Both the position numbers and the translations under genes were made by a program. A stretch of DNA of 64,000 nucleotides. It comes from Trebonia sp963843745 (GTDB lineage: Bacteria; Actinomycetota; Actinomycetes; Streptosporangiales; Streptosporangiaceae). The stretch is taken from the NCBI GenBank assembly GCA_963843745.1, contig CAWJLP010000007.1:992001-1056000 (forward strand), in the 5' to 3' direction. Under the pieces are notes generated by a model. The model was given only the letters and a program-made list of their open reading frames with translations. It was not told the DNA's origin and ran no database searches. Every line of letters starts with the position of its first letter. The stretch's first letter is position 1. Shown here piece after piece: positions 17,333-26,669 of this stretch.

Positions 17333-18490
17333 TCAGTATGACTTGGGAAGGCCGAGCGAATGCTGGGCGACGAAGTTCAGGATCATCTCCCGGCTGACGG
17401 GTGCGACCCGGGCGATGCGCGCCGCCCCGAGAAGCATGGCGAGCCCGTAGTCGGCCGCGAGCCCGTTGCCGCCGTGGCATTGGATGGCCTGGTCCAGGGC
17501 GCGGATGCTGGCCTCCGCGGCCGCGTACTTGGCCATGTTGGCGGCCTCGCCGGCCGCCTTGTCGTCGCCTTCGTCATACAAGGTGGCTGCCTTGGCGAGC
17601 ATGAGGCGGCTGAGCTCAACCTCGATGTGGCACTGCGCGAGGGGGTGGGCCAGGCCCTGGTGGGCGCCGATGGGGACGCCCCAGACGTTGCGTTCCTGAA
17701 GGTAGCGCCGCGCCTTGTTGATCGCGAAGCGGCCGGTGCCCGCGGCGGTGGCGGCCCCCATGATGCGCTCCGGGTTGAGGCCGGCGAAGAGGGCTTCCAA
17801 CGGCGCGTCGTGGCCGCCAACCAGCGCCTCGGCGGGCAGCCGCACGTCATCGATGAAGAGCTGGCACTGCCGCTCGGTCTCGACGATGTCCATCTCGATC
17901 GGGTAGTAGCTGAATCCGGGGGTCTCGCGCGGCAGCAGGAACATGGCCGGCCGCAGCCGCCCGGTTCTGGCGTGCTGAACGCGGGCGACAATGAGCACGG
18001 CATCCGCGTTGGGGACCCCGGTCACGAACGTCTTGCGGCCGGTGAGGATCCAGTCGGAGCCGTCCTGGTGCGCGATCGTCGTGATGTTGTGCGAATTGCT
18101 CCCCGCGTCCGGCTCGGTGATGCCGAAGGCGACGACGGTGCTGCCGTCAGCGATGCCCGGCAGCCATCGCGTCCGCTGCTCCGGCGTTCCGTACCTGGCG
18201 AGCACGGTTCCCACGATGGCGGGGGAGACCACCATCATGATGAGCGGCGCGCCCTCGGCGCTGACCTCCTCGAGCACGAGAGAAAGCTCGTAGATTCCGG
18301 CGCCGCCGCCGCCGTACTCCGCGGGCAGGTTCACCCCGAGGAACCCGGCGGCCCCCAGGGCCCGCCACAGCTCGGTCATCGGCTGGCCGCGGCGAGCGTG
18401 CTCGACGGCGTACTCGACCCCGAACTTCCGTGCCACCTGCCGGACGGACTCGCGCAGCGCCTGCCGTTCCGCGGACTCGGTGAAGCTCAC
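17333..18490 (-). CDS. Acyl-CoA dehydrogenase
   Basis: 385 residues from GTG 18490, overlapping the carboxylase alpha stop by four bases (GTGA). It carries FGITEPDAGSNSHNITTIA (FAD/substrate signature 1), LTGRKTFVTGVPNADAVLIV, and the C-terminal QCHGGNGLAADYGLAMLLGA with the region that forms the second signature. FAD-dependent alpha,beta-dehydrogenation of an acyl-CoA, handing electrons to ETF. In the operon it lies between carboxylase and hydratase, the place of AtuD or LiuA. Cytoplasmic. Confidence 0.9.
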   Translation of the reverse strand: MSFTESAERQALRESVRQVARKFGVEYAVEHARRGQPMTELWRALGAAGFLGVNLPAEYGGGGAGIYELSLVLEEVSAEGAPLIMMVVSPAIVGTVLARYGTPEQRTRWLPGIADGSTVVAFGITEPDAGSNSHNITTIAHQDGSDWILTGRKTFVTGVPNADAVLIVARVQHARTGRLRPAMFLLPRETPGFSYYPIEMDIVETERQCQLFIDDVRLPAEALVGGHDAPLEALFAGLNPERIMGAATAAGTGRFAINKARRYLQERNVWGVPIGAHQGLAHPLAQCHIEVELSRLMLAKAATLYDEGDDKAAGEAANMAKYAAAEASIRALDQAIQCHGGNGLAADYGLAMLLGAARIARVAPVSREMILNFVAQHSLGLPKSY

Positions 18491-20517
18491 GATGACACCT
18501 CCTGGGGTTGGTCGTCCGCGAGGACGGCGAGCACCGCACCGACCTCGACCACGGCGCCGGCCGTGACGGGCAGTGCCGCCACCCGCCCGGCCCGGTCGGC
18601 GCGGACGACGTGCTGCATCTTCATGGCCTCGATCACCAGCAGCTCCTGGCCGGCATGGACCCGGTCGCCGACGGCGACGCGCACGGCGACGACCGTGCCG
18701 GGCAGTGGTGCCCGCAGCGATCCCGAGTCGGCGGCGTAGCCGGGTTCAGGGAACCGGCCGGCCTCGGTGAACGTCACGGCGCCGGCGTCGCCGTCGACCT
18801 CCAGACGGCTGGCGCCGCCGGGACCGGGATAGCGGGCCACCCGCCACCGCCGGATCATGCCGTCAACCTCCATGACAACCAGGGACGGCGCGCACGACAG
18901 CGGCACGACACCCGGCAGGTCGTCAACGGTCACCCCGGCGGGAGCGCCGCGGGCCGGCCGGTAGCTCACCCGGTGCTCGCCGGCCGGCCCGGTCAGCACG
19001 CTCCACTGCGGGCTGCCCGGCACGTTACGCCAGCCGCCCGGCACGTCGGCCAGCACGGTGGCGGCCGCCCGCCGCCGCGCGGCATCCGCCAGGACCGCGG
19101 CCACCGCGGCCAGCCGCTCATCGGCCGGCCCGGCGAGCGGAGCGGCGAGAACGTCCAGGCCGTGCCGGTCGAGGAAGCCTGTATCCGTGTCACCGACGGC
19201 GAACGCGGGATGGCCGAGCACGCGCACGAGCAGGTCGCGGTTGGTGCGCAGCCCGTGGATCCGGGCGCGGGTGAGCGCGCGGCCCAGGACCGCGCACGCC
19301 TCGGCCCGCGTCGGCGCCCAGGCGATCACCTTGGCCAGCATCGGGTCGTAGTGCACGCTGATGACGGCGCCGTCGTCGACTCCGGCGTCCAGCCGTACGC
19401 CGCGGGGTGCCACGTCGAGGACGGGAGGCGTGAAAGCGGGCTGAGTGACCGGGACGTCCAGGCACAGCAATATCCCCGTGACGGGCAGCCAGCCGGCGGC
19501 CGGGTCCTCGGCGTACAGGCGCGCCTCCACGGCGGCGCCGCGGCCGGGCGGGGCCGCCGGCGGCAGCCGCCCGCCGGCCGCGACCAGCAGCTGCAGCTCG
19601 ACGAGGTCCAGCCCGGTCGTGCACTCGGTCACCGGATGCTCGACCTGCAGCCGCGTGTTCATCTCGAGGAACCAGAAGCGTCCGTCAGGCACGGCGAGGA
19701 ACTCGACGGTGCCGGCGCCGGTGTACTCCACGCTGCGCGCCACCGCGATCGCGGCGGCCTGCAGCCGGTCCCGCAAGCCGGGGGTCCGCTCGGCGAGCGG
19801 CGCGGGAGACTCCTCGATGATCTTCTGATGGCGCCGCTGGATCGAGCACTCCCGTTCGCCCAGCACCAGCACCGTGCCGTGCCGGTCGGCCAGCACCTGC
19901 ACCTCGACATGGTGACCGCCCTCGATGAAGGGCTCGATGAAGACACCCGGGTCGCCGAACGCCGCCGCCGCCTCGTCCCTGGCCGCCTCGAGCGAGCCGC
20001 GCAGGCTTCCGAGATCCCGCACGACGCGCATGCCGCGCCCGCCACCGCCCGCCGCGGCCTTGACGAGCACGGGCAGGTCACCCGCCGCGACCGCGGCCGG
20101 GTCCAGCGCGGCCAGCACCGGCACCCCGGCGGCCGCGGCCAGCCGCTTGGACTCGACCTTGTCGCCCATCGCCGCGATGGCCTCAGGGGAAGGGCCGATC
20201 CAGGTGAGGCCCGCGTCCACCACGGCTCGCGCGAAGCCGGCGTTCTCCGACAGGAAGCCGTACCCCGGATGGACGGCGTCCGCGCGGGCCCGCAGCGCCG
20301 CGTCGACGAGCTTGTCGGCGCGCAGGTAGGTGTCCGTGGCGGTGCTGCCCGGCAGCCGGACCGCGGCGTCCGCTTCCCGCACGTGCGGGGCATCGAGATC
20401 GGGATCGGAGCACACGGCCACGGCCGACAGCCCCAGCCGGTGGCAGGTGGCCACGACACGGCGCGCGATCTCCCCGCGGTTGGCGACGAGTACCCGGGTC
20501 ACGCGGTGATCGGTCAT
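18487..20517 (-). CDS. Acyl-CoA carboxylase alpha subunit (biotin carboxylase plus biotin carrier)
   Basis: 676 residues from ATG 20517 (MTDHRVTRVLVANRGEIARR). Residues about 1-445 are biotin carboxylase with the ATP-grasp glycine loop KAAAGGGGRGMRVV, ERECSIQRRHQK and EMNTRLQVEHPVTE. The middle is a variable BT-like region. The biotinyl domain ends the protein, with biotin Lys at about 633 in EAMKMQHV. The length and BC-BT-BCCP order match the alpha subunits of methylcrotonyl-, geranyl- or propionyl-CoA carboxylases. It starts seven bases after the stop of the partner beta subunit. With AtuA and the dehydrogenase next to it, methylcrotonyl-CoA or geranyl-CoA is the likeliest substrate (inference). 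Confidence 0.92.
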   Translation of the reverse strand: MTDHRVTRVLVANRGEIARRVVATCHRLGLSAVAVCSDPDLDAPHVREADAAVRLPGSTATDTYLRADKLVDAALRARADAVHPGYGFLSENAGFARAVVDAGLTWIGPSPEAIAAMGDKVESKRLAAAAGVPVLAALDPAAVAAGDLPVLVKAAAGGGGRGMRVVRDLGSLRGSLEAARDEAAAAFGDPGVFIEPFIEGGHHVEVQVLADRHGTVLVLGERECSIQRRHQKIIEESPAPLAERTPGLRDRLQAAAIAVARSVEYTGAGTVEFLAVPDGRFWFLEMNTRLQVEHPVTECTTGLDLVELQLLVAAGGRLPPAAPPGRGAAVEARLYAEDPAAGWLPVTGILLCLDVPVTQPAFTPPVLDVAPRGVRLDAGVDDGAVISVHYDPMLAKVIAWAPTRAEACAVLGRALTRARIHGLRTNRDLLVRVLGHPAFAVGDTDTGFLDRHGLDVLAAPLAGPADERLAAVAAVLADAARRRAAATVLADVPGGWRNVPGSPQWSVLTGPAGEHRVSYRPARGAPAGVTVDDLPGVVPLSCAPSLVVMEVDGMIRRWRVARYPGPGGASRLEVDGDAGAVTFTEAGRFPEPGYAADSGSLRAPLPGTVVAVRVAVGDRVHAGQELLVIEAMKMQHVVRADRAGRVAALPVTAGAVVEVGAVLAVLADDQPQEVSS

Positions 20518-20524
20518 CGGCGCA

Positions 20525-22129
20525 TCACATCCGGAAGACGCCGAAGCCGCCGGAGGCCGGTGCCGCCCCGGGGGCATTGGCGATGACGGACAGGGCCAGG
20601 CCCAGGACGGTCCGCGTGTCGCGCGGGTCGATGATGCCGTCGTCGTAGATCCGGCCGGACAGGAACGTGGGCAGTGACTCGGCGTCGATCTGCCGCTCGA
20701 CCGCCACCCGCATCGCCGCGTCCGCGTCCTCGTCGAACGGGCGCCCGGCCGCGGCGGCGGCAGCGCGGGACACGATCGAGAGCACGCCCGCGAGCTGCTG
20801 CCCGCCCATGACCGCCGACCGCGCCGACGGCCAGGCGAACAGGAATCTCGGGTCGAAGGCCCGCCCGCACATACCGTAGTGCCCGGCGCCGTAGGAGGCG
20901 CCCATGAGCACTGACAGGTGCGGGACCGACGAGTTCGCCACCGCGTTGATCATGAGGGCGCCGTGCTTGATGATGCCCCCCTGCTCGTACTCGGTGCCGA
21001 CCATGTACCCGGTCGTGTTGTGCAGGAAGACCAGCGGCGTGCGGGCGGAGTTCGCGAGCTGGATGAACTGTGCCGCCTTCTGCGACTCGGCGGAGAAGAG
21101 CACGCCGCGGGCGTTGGCGAGCACGCCGATCGGATAGCCGTGCAGCCGGGCCCAGCCGGTGACCAGGCTCGTGCCGTACAGCGGCTTGAACTCATCGAAA
21201 TCGCTGTCATCGACCACCCGGGCGAGCACCTCGCGCGGATCGAACGGCTGCCTCAGGTCGGCCGGCACGATCCCGAGCAGCTCGTCCTCGGCGAACCGCG
21301 GCGGCAGCGGAGCTGGATGCGGCACCGCGCCCGCCTTGCGGTGGTTGAGCCGCGCCACGATCCGGCGGCCGAGGCGGACCGCGTCGGTCTCGTCGGTCGC
21401 GTAATAATCCGCCAGTCCCGAGACGCGGGCATGCATGTCCGCGCCGCCCAGCGATTCGTCGTCCGCGATCTCACCCGTCGCCATCTTCACGAGCGGGGGC
21501 CCGGCAAGGAACACCTTGGCACGCTCGCGGACCATGACGACGTGGTCGCTCATCCCTGGCACGTAGGCGCCGCCGGCGGTGGAGTTGCCGAACACGAGCG
21601 CGATCGTGGGGATGCCCGCGGCCGACAGCCGGGTCAGGTCGCGGAAGAGCCGCCCTCCAGGGATGAAGATGTCCTTCTGGCTCGGCAGGTCCGCGCCGCC
21701 CGATTCCACCAGCGAGATCAGCGGCAGCCGGTTCTCTCGCGCGATGTCGTTGGCGCGGAAGACCTTCCTGATCGTCCATGGGTTGCTCGCGCCGCCGCGG
21801 ACGGTGGGGTCGTTCGCCACGATCACGCACTCGACGCCCTCGACGACGCCGATGCCGGTGACCACGCTGCCGCCCAGCGGGTACTCGGTACCCCACGCCG
21901 CCAGCGGAGACAGCTCGAGGAACGGCGCGTCGCGGTCGAGCAGCAGCTCGATCCGTTCTCGCGGCAGCAGCTTGCCCCGGGAGCGGTGACGGGCCACCGC
22001 CCTGGCGCCGCCCGCCTCGGGCAGCTTGGCGTATTCGGCGTCGAGCCCGGCGAGCGCCGCCAGCATGGCGTCCCTGTTGGCCGCCGCGTCGCCGGACGCG
22101 GGGTCGAAGGCGGAGCGCAGCACCGTCAC
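20525..22129 (-). CDS. Acyl-CoA carboxylase beta subunit (carboxyltransferase)
   Basis: 534 residues from GTG 22129, sharing GTGA with the end of the AtuA-like gene. Both carboxyltransferase halves are complete: N half with RGKLLPRERIELLLDRDAPF, FGNSTAGGAYVPGMSDHVVM and GPPLVKMATGEIADDESLGG; C half with FLHNTTGYMVGTEYEQGGI, GASYGAGHYGMCGRAFDPRF and FAWPSARSAVMGGQQLAGVL. The GYMVGxxYE and GHYGMxGR stretches are typical of the methylcrotonyl-/geranyl-CoA carboxylase beta group rather than PccB. It pairs with the alpha subunit immediately downstream. Confidence 0.92.
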   Translation of the reverse strand: MTVLRSAFDPASGDAAANRDAMLAALAGLDAEYAKLPEAGGARAVARHRSRGKLLPRERIELLLDRDAPFLELSPLAAWGTEYPLGGSVVTGIGVVEGVECVIVANDPTVRGGASNPWTIRKVFRANDIARENRLPLISLVESGGADLPSQKDIFIPGGRLFRDLTRLSAAGIPTIALVFGNSTAGGAYVPGMSDHVVMVRERAKVFLAGPPLVKMATGEIADDESLGGADMHARVSGLADYYATDETDAVRLGRRIVARLNHRKAGAVPHPAPLPPRFAEDELLGIVPADLRQPFDPREVLARVVDDSDFDEFKPLYGTSLVTGWARLHGYPIGVLANARGVLFSAESQKAAQFIQLANSARTPLVFLHNTTGYMVGTEYEQGGIIKHGALMINAVANSSVPHLSVLMGASYGAGHYGMCGRAFDPRFLFAWPSARSAVMGGQQLAGVLSIVSRAAAAAAGRPFDEDADAAMRVAVERQIDAESLPTFLSGRIYDDGIIDPRDTRTVLGLALSVIANAPGAAPASGGFGVFRM

Positions 22130-23841
22130 AGCAGCGACTCCGGGATGTCCGCGAACCGGGAACGCAGCTGCTCACCCAGGGCCTTGGCCTGCGGGTCGAA
22201 CCGCGCGTTGTAGGCGACACCCTCACCGAGCAGGCCGCGCACGATCACGTTGACCGCGCGCAGGTTCGGCAGGACGTGCCGTTCCAGTTCCCGGCCGGCG
22301 GTCTCGGGCAGCAGCGCGCGCACCCGCTCCGCGGTGAGGAAGTGGGCCAGCCACGGCCACGCGCGGTCGTCCTCCACCCAGACGCCGAGGTTCGCGTCGC
22401 CGCCCTTGTCCCCGCTGCGCGCGCCCGCCACCCGGCCCAGCGGCGCCCGGCGGGAGTCACCACGGGCCCGTTCTGAATCAGGGAGCCGCGGCTCAGGCAC
22501 GGACGCGAGCGCCCGCGCGGCGGGTACCGCGAGCGGCGAGTGGGAGACCTCGATCCGGCTGCCATCCGGCAGGACCGCGATATGCGGCACCAGGTACGCG
22601 GGCACGGACGCCGACCGGAACACCCCGTACGGCGAGGCGGCACCCGGCGGGGCGGTGAGGTGGAACCCGGGATAGCTCCCCAGGGCCAGGTGCACCGCGC
22701 TGTCGGAGAAGCGCCTGCCGACGGCGTCCTGGTCCTTTCCCCGCGCGACGCAGTGCAGCAGCGCGCTCGCCGTTTCCGTCGTCTCGGCGTCCGGATGGTC
22801 GGTGCGGGCGAGGGTCCACGTCGTGCCGTCGGGGACCGCGGCGGAAAGCTGCTGGCGCACCAGCTCGGCCTTGGCCTCGATGTCCAGGCCGGTGAGGACG
22901 AACGTAACCTCGTTGCGGTAACCGCCGAGCGCGGCGATCCCGACCTTGAGCGTGTCCGGCGGCGGCTCGCCCCGGACGCCGCTGATCCGCACCCGGTCCG
23001 CGCCGTCCTGGGTCAGCCGGACCGAATCGAGCCGGAGCACCGCGTCGGGCCCGGCGTAGCGGGCGCCGCCGACCTCGTACAGCAGCTGCGCGGTGACCGT
23101 GCCGACGGTCACCGCGCCGCCGGTTCCCGCCTGCTTCGTGATCACGGACGAGCCGTCGGCGCTGACCTCGGCCACGGGGAACCCCGGGTGGCGCAGGTCG
23201 GCGATGGTGGTGAAGAAGGCGTAGTTGCCGCCGGTCGCCTGGGTGCCGCACTCGATGACGTGCCCGGCGGCCATGGCGCCGGCGATCGCGTCAAGGTCGC
23301 CATACGACCAGCCGAACCAGGCCGCGGCCGAGCCCACGGCCAGCGAGGCGTCGGTGACCCGGCCGGTCACGACGACGTCCGCGCCCGCCCGCAGGCACTC
23401 CGCGATCCCGAACGCGCCGAGATAGGCGTTGGCGGCCAGCGGTTCACCCAGGCCCAGCTCGCCGGCCCGGCTCGTCAGGTCATCGCCTTCGACATGCGCC
23501 ACGCGCACCGGCAGGCCAAGGCGCTCGGTCAGCTCGCGGAGCCGCCCGGCGAGGCCGCCGGGATTGAGCCCGCCGGCGTTGACGACCAGCCGCACGCCGC
23601 GCTGCGCGGCCAGCCCGACGCAGTCCTCGAACTGCGCGGCGAACGTCCGGGCGTAGCCGAGCGACGGGTCCCTGGCCTTGTCGCGCGCCAGGATCAGCAT
23701 CGTCAGCTCGGCGAGGTAGTCGCCGGTGACGATGTCGACGTCCCCGGCTTCCAGCAGCTCGCGGAAGGCCGCGGGCCGGTCCCCGTAGAACCCGGAGGCG
23801 TTCCCGATGCGCACGACCTGCCCGGGCGTCGATCCGGTCAT
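22126..23841 (-). CDS. Acyclic terpene utilisation AtuA family protein (DUF1446)
   Basis: 571 residues from ATG 23841; the ribosome-binding site is poor and the start tentative. RIGNASGFYGDRPAAFRELL opens the DUF1446 domain; DYLAELTMLILARDKARDPS, VVTGRVTDASLAVGSAAAWF and HVIECGTQATGGNYAFF follow. The last 110 residues, including GARSGDKGGDANLGVWVEDD, are the C-terminal AtuA extension. AtuA proteins occur with geranyl-CoA carboxylase in citronellol/geraniol catabolism, but the reaction is not established and homologues also occur with other carboxylase operons. First of the tightly packed carboxylase genes, directly after the TetR gene. Confidence 0.88.
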   Translation of the reverse strand: MTGSTPGQVVRIGNASGFYGDRPAAFRELLEAGDVDIVTGDYLAELTMLILARDKARDPSLGYARTFAAQFEDCVGLAAQRGVRLVVNAGGLNPGGLAGRLRELTERLGLPVRVAHVEGDDLTSRAGELGLGEPLAANAYLGAFGIAECLRAGADVVVTGRVTDASLAVGSAAAWFGWSYGDLDAIAGAMAAGHVIECGTQATGGNYAFFTTIADLRHPGFPVAEVSADGSSVITKQAGTGGAVTVGTVTAQLLYEVGGARYAGPDAVLRLDSVRLTQDGADRVRISGVRGEPPPDTLKVGIAALGGYRNEVTFVLTGLDIEAKAELVRQQLSAAVPDGTTWTLARTDHPDAETTETASALLHCVARGKDQDAVGRRFSDSAVHLALGSYPGFHLTAPPGAASPYGVFRSASVPAYLVPHIAVLPDGSRIEVSHSPLAVPAARALASVPEPRLPDSERARGDSRRAPLGRVAGARSGDKGGDANLGVWVEDDRAWPWLAHFLTAERVRALLPETAGRELERHVLPNLRAVNVIVRGLLGEGVAYNARFDPQAKALGEQLRSRFADIPESLL

Positions 23842-23876
23842 GCCGGTCCCATCGGTCCCATCGGCCCAGTATGCGG

Positions 23877-24491
23877 CTAGCCCGGTTCGGCCCGCCAGTA
23901 GATGGCCTTCTGCCAGATGGTGGCCACCGCGTCCAGCGCGCGCTCGTCGTCGAACGGCACGTCCTTCTCGCCGCCCTGGCCCAGCCAGATGTAGCAGAAG
24001 TGCTCGAGCATGGCCGACAGGGCCGAGGCCGTCATGACCGGATCGACGCCGGGGCAGTAGCCGTGCGCCTGCGCCGCGCGGACTTCGCCGGCGATGCGGT
24101 TGATCGCCTCGCCGCGCAGTTCGAGCCACCGGTCCCTGAACCGTCCCTCGACCATGGCCGCCTGGAAGATGCCGATCAGCTCGCCGCGCCGCTTGGCGTA
24201 GGTGCGCCAGAAGCCGGCGACCGCCTCGCGCAGCGCTTCCGGGCGGGCGAGGCCGGCCTGGAAGGGCAGCGCCGCGAGCGACGTGGCCTCGGCGTGGAAC
24301 TCCTCGGCCAGCGCGATGAGCAGGTCCGCCTTGGTGTCGTAGTAGTTGTAGAAGGAGGCCGGGGACCGGCCGGCCGCCTCGGCGATGTCGCTGATCTTGG
24401 CGTTGAGGTAGCCGTCGCGCGCGAACACCAGCCGGGCGGCGTCCTTGAAGGCCTCGTCGGTGGCCTGCCCCTTCCTGGTCGTCGCGGTCAC
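23877..24491 (-). CDS. TetR-family transcriptional regulator of the acyl-CoA cluster
   Basis: 204 residues from GTG 24491, overlapping the ligase stop by four bases. N-terminal HTH: FKDAARLVFARDGYLNAKIS followed by DIAEAAGRSPASFYNYYDTK. The remaining 140 residues are a helical ligand domain. Because it lies inside the operon it probably autoregulates it. A 12-bp palindrome between the two divergent arms (26589-26600) is the obvious candidate site; acyl-CoA thioesters are common inducers for such regulators. Confidence 0.88.
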   Translation of the reverse strand: MTATTRKGQATDEAFKDAARLVFARDGYLNAKISDIAEAAGRSPASFYNYYDTKADLLIALAEEFHAEATSLAALPFQAGLARPEALREAVAGFWRTYAKRRGELIGIFQAAMVEGRFRDRWLELRGEAINRIAGEVRAAQAHGYCPGVDPVMTASALSAMLEHFCYIWLGQGGEKDVPFDDERALDAVATIWQKAIYWRAEPG

Positions 24492-25996
24492 GAGACGCGC
24501 CTGTCGCGTCCGGCCCAGTACGGTTCACGCAGCGCGGCGCGCGTCACCTTGCCCGTCGCGTTGCGCGGCAGTTCGGGCACCACGGTGACGCCGGTCGGGC
24601 ACTTGAACCCGGCGAGCCGTTCGCGCGCCCAGCTCAGCAGCTCGCCGGTGTCGAAGTCCGGCGCGGCGACCACGACCGCGTGCACGGTCTCGCCCCACGT
24701 GTCGTCGGGAATGCCGATGACGGCGATGTCGGCGACGGCGGGATGCCGGGCGAGGACCGTTTCGACCTCGGCGGGGAACACGTTCTCGCCGCCGGTGATC
24801 ACGACGTCGTTCAGCCGGTCGACGATCGTGATGTAGCCGTCGCCGTCGATGGTCCCGGCGTCGCCGGTGCGGTAGAAGCCGTCCGGCGTGAGCGTCCGGG
24901 CGGTCGCCTCGGGGTTGTTCCAGTAGCCGGGCAGCGGCGCCGCGCCGCGCACCTGGATCTCGCTCAGTTCCCCGAGGCGTACTTCCCAGCCGAGCGAGGG
25001 GCGGCCGGCCGTGGCCAGCCGCCCGCGCGCCGGGTCGTGATCCCGCGGCGACAGCGAGCTGATGGGCAGCGGGCCGGTCTCCGTGCTCGCGTAGTTCTGC
25101 CGGAACCGGCAGCCCAGCACGGCGACGGCGCGCTCGAGCAGGTCGGGCCGGATTGGCGAGGCCCCGTAGACGACCTCGACCAGGGCCGACAGGTCCGGCG
25201 GCTCGGCGCGGGAACTCACCTCGCTCGTCACGGCCTGGATCAGCGTCGGAACGAGCTGGGTCAGCTGGATGCGGCGGCCGGCCAGCTCGTCGACGAACCC
25301 GGCCGGGCTGAAACCGCCCAGGACGTGCAGGTGCCCGCCGGTGAACAGCGCGTAGCACAGGTTCGCCAGGCCAGCGACGTGGAACAGCGGCAGCGCGCTC
25401 AGGTGCCGCGCTCCCGGCGCCGCCTCGGGCACCTCGAGGCTCATGAACGTGGCCGCGCTGACGAGCTGGTCATGGGTCAGCGGCACCAGCTTGGGCCGCC
25501 CGGTCGTGCCGCTGGTGTGCAGCAAGATGGCGGGCTCGGACCCGCGCAGCCGGGCGGCCGGCCGCTCCGGCACCCGCGCCGGCGAGCCGTTCGCGGATGC
25601 GGCCGCCGTGACCCCGGGGCAGGTCAGGATGGGCAGGCCTGAATTCGCCGCGGCGACGAGCGCGGCGCAGTCGTCGTCGGCGACAATCGCCGCGGGCGCC
25701 ATGAGCCCGAGCAGCGCGGCGACCTCCGGCGCGGCCAGCCGCCAGTTGACCGCGGCGGGCAGGGCGCCGGCCCTGATCAGGCCGAGCATGGCCGTAACCC
25801 AGCCGGCCTGGTTGCGCGCGATGACCGGCACGATGTCGCCGGGACCGACGCCGACCGCCGCGAACGCGGCGGCGGACGCCTCCATGGCCGCGCGCAGGTC
25901 CGCGTAGGTGAGCTCCGCGCCGCGGTCGTCGGTCAGCGCGATCTGGTCAGGGTTGACCGAGGCCCGCCACTCGACGACGTGAACCAGGGACAGCAC
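24488..25996 (-). CDS. AMP-dependent acyl-CoA synthetase (class I adenylate-forming)
   Basis: 502 residues. I chose GTG 25996 (MLSLVHVVEWRASVNPDQIA), six bases after the VOC gene stop, because it aligns with the N-terminus of the divergent ligase at 27818; the frame is open far upstream without homology. Motifs: LLHTSGTTGRPKLVPLTHDQ, QNYASTETGPLPISSL, YRTGDAGTIDGDGYITIVDR, VVITGGENVFPAEVETVLAR and PRNATGKVTRAALREPYWAG. Activates a carboxylic acid as CoA thioester. It is a close relative of the divergent ligase (27818-29419), suggesting duplication across the promoter region. Confidence 0.88.
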   Translation of the reverse strand: MLSLVHVVEWRASVNPDQIALTDDRGAELTYADLRAAMEASAAAFAAVGVGPGDIVPVIARNQAGWVTAMLGLIRAGALPAAVNWRLAAPEVAALLGLMAPAAIVADDDCAALVAAANSGLPILTCPGVTAAASANGSPARVPERPAARLRGSEPAILLHTSGTTGRPKLVPLTHDQLVSAATFMSLEVPEAAPGARHLSALPLFHVAGLANLCYALFTGGHLHVLGGFSPAGFVDELAGRRIQLTQLVPTLIQAVTSEVSSRAEPPDLSALVEVVYGASPIRPDLLERAVAVLGCRFRQNYASTETGPLPISSLSPRDHDPARGRLATAGRPSLGWEVRLGELSEIQVRGAAPLPGYWNNPEATARTLTPDGFYRTGDAGTIDGDGYITIVDRLNDVVITGGENVFPAEVETVLARHPAVADIAVIGIPDDTWGETVHAVVVAAPDFDTGELLSWARERLAGFKCPTGVTVVPELPRNATGKVTRAALREPYWAGRDRRVS

Positions 25997-26001
25997 GTCC
26001 C

Positions 26002-26568
26002 TTAGACCCGCATGCCGGTGCGGTCGGCCGCCGTCTTCGGCTCGTGCCTGACGTCGCCGGGCTGCCCCATCACCCGCCGCCAGCAGGCGAACTCCAGCAA
26101 GATCCCGTCCGGGTCCTGGAAGTAGAACGAGCGGACGAACACGCCCGGGTGCATTTCGCGTGCCACCCCCTCCGGGCTGTCGTCGTGGTCGATGATGGGG
26201 CTGACCTTGACGCCCTTGGCCTTGAGCTTGGCCCGGTATTCGAGGAACCGCTCTTCGGGCACGTTGAACGCGATGTGGTTCATCGACCCGACCGCGCTTG
26301 TCCACTCGCCGAATCCGGGGACGGTGACCGGCGCGGAGACGCCTGGCACCGGGTCGGGCGCGTCGGGGAACCAGAAGAACGCGAGCGCGTTCCCGCCGCC
26401 CATGTCGAAGAAGAAGTGCTGGCCAGACCCGGCCGGCAGGTCCAGGGTCTTGATGAGCCGCATGCCGAGCACCTGGGTGTAGAACTCGACGGTGCGCTTC
26501 ATGTCCGAGCAGACCAGCGCCAGGTGGTTGACGCCGCCGAGGTCGAACTCCTCGTTCCGCCAGTCCAT
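26002..26568 (-). CDS. VOC-family (glyoxalase/extradiol dioxygenase fold) protein
   Basis: 188 residues from ATG 26568, with GGAGGG four bases upstream; an outer GTG would overlap that site. Two VOC modules: VNHLALVCSDMKRTVEFYTQ then VLGMRLIKTLDLP, and MNHIAFNVPEERFLEYRAKL with YFQDPDGILLEFACW. The His (NHLAL), His (NHIAF) and Glu (LLEFACW) are in the places of metal ligands. Could be an extradiol-type dioxygenase, an epimerase or an isomerase. First gene of the leftward arm, directly beside the palindromic operator. Confidence 0.82.
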   Translation of the reverse strand: MDWRNEEFDLGGVNHLALVCSDMKRTVEFYTQVLGMRLIKTLDLPAGSGQHFFFDMGGGNALAFFWFPDAPDPVPGVSAPVTVPGFGEWTSAVGSMNHIAFNVPEERFLEYRAKLKAKGVKVSPIIDHDDSPEGVAREMHPGVFVRSFYFQDPDGILLEFACWRRVMGQPGDVRHEPKTAADRTGMRV

Positions 26569-26588
26569 AGGACCCTCCACGATCTAAC

Positions 26589-26600
26589 TCTGATATCAGA
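26589..26600. promoter_or_regulatory. Palindromic operator between the two arms of the acyl-CoA cluster
   Basis: TCTGATATCAGA, a perfect 12-bp palindrome 21 bp upstream of the VOC start and 70 bp upstream of the hydrolase start, in an AT-rich island. A second palindrome CTGTACAG lies at 26621-26628. Likely binding region of the cluster's TetR regulator (inference). Confidence 0.55.
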
Positions 26601-26669
26601 TTCAGTTTTGCGCCGGGAATCTGTACAGTCAAGTTCAAAGCAGGCATTCAGAACGTACGGGGGTGTCTC

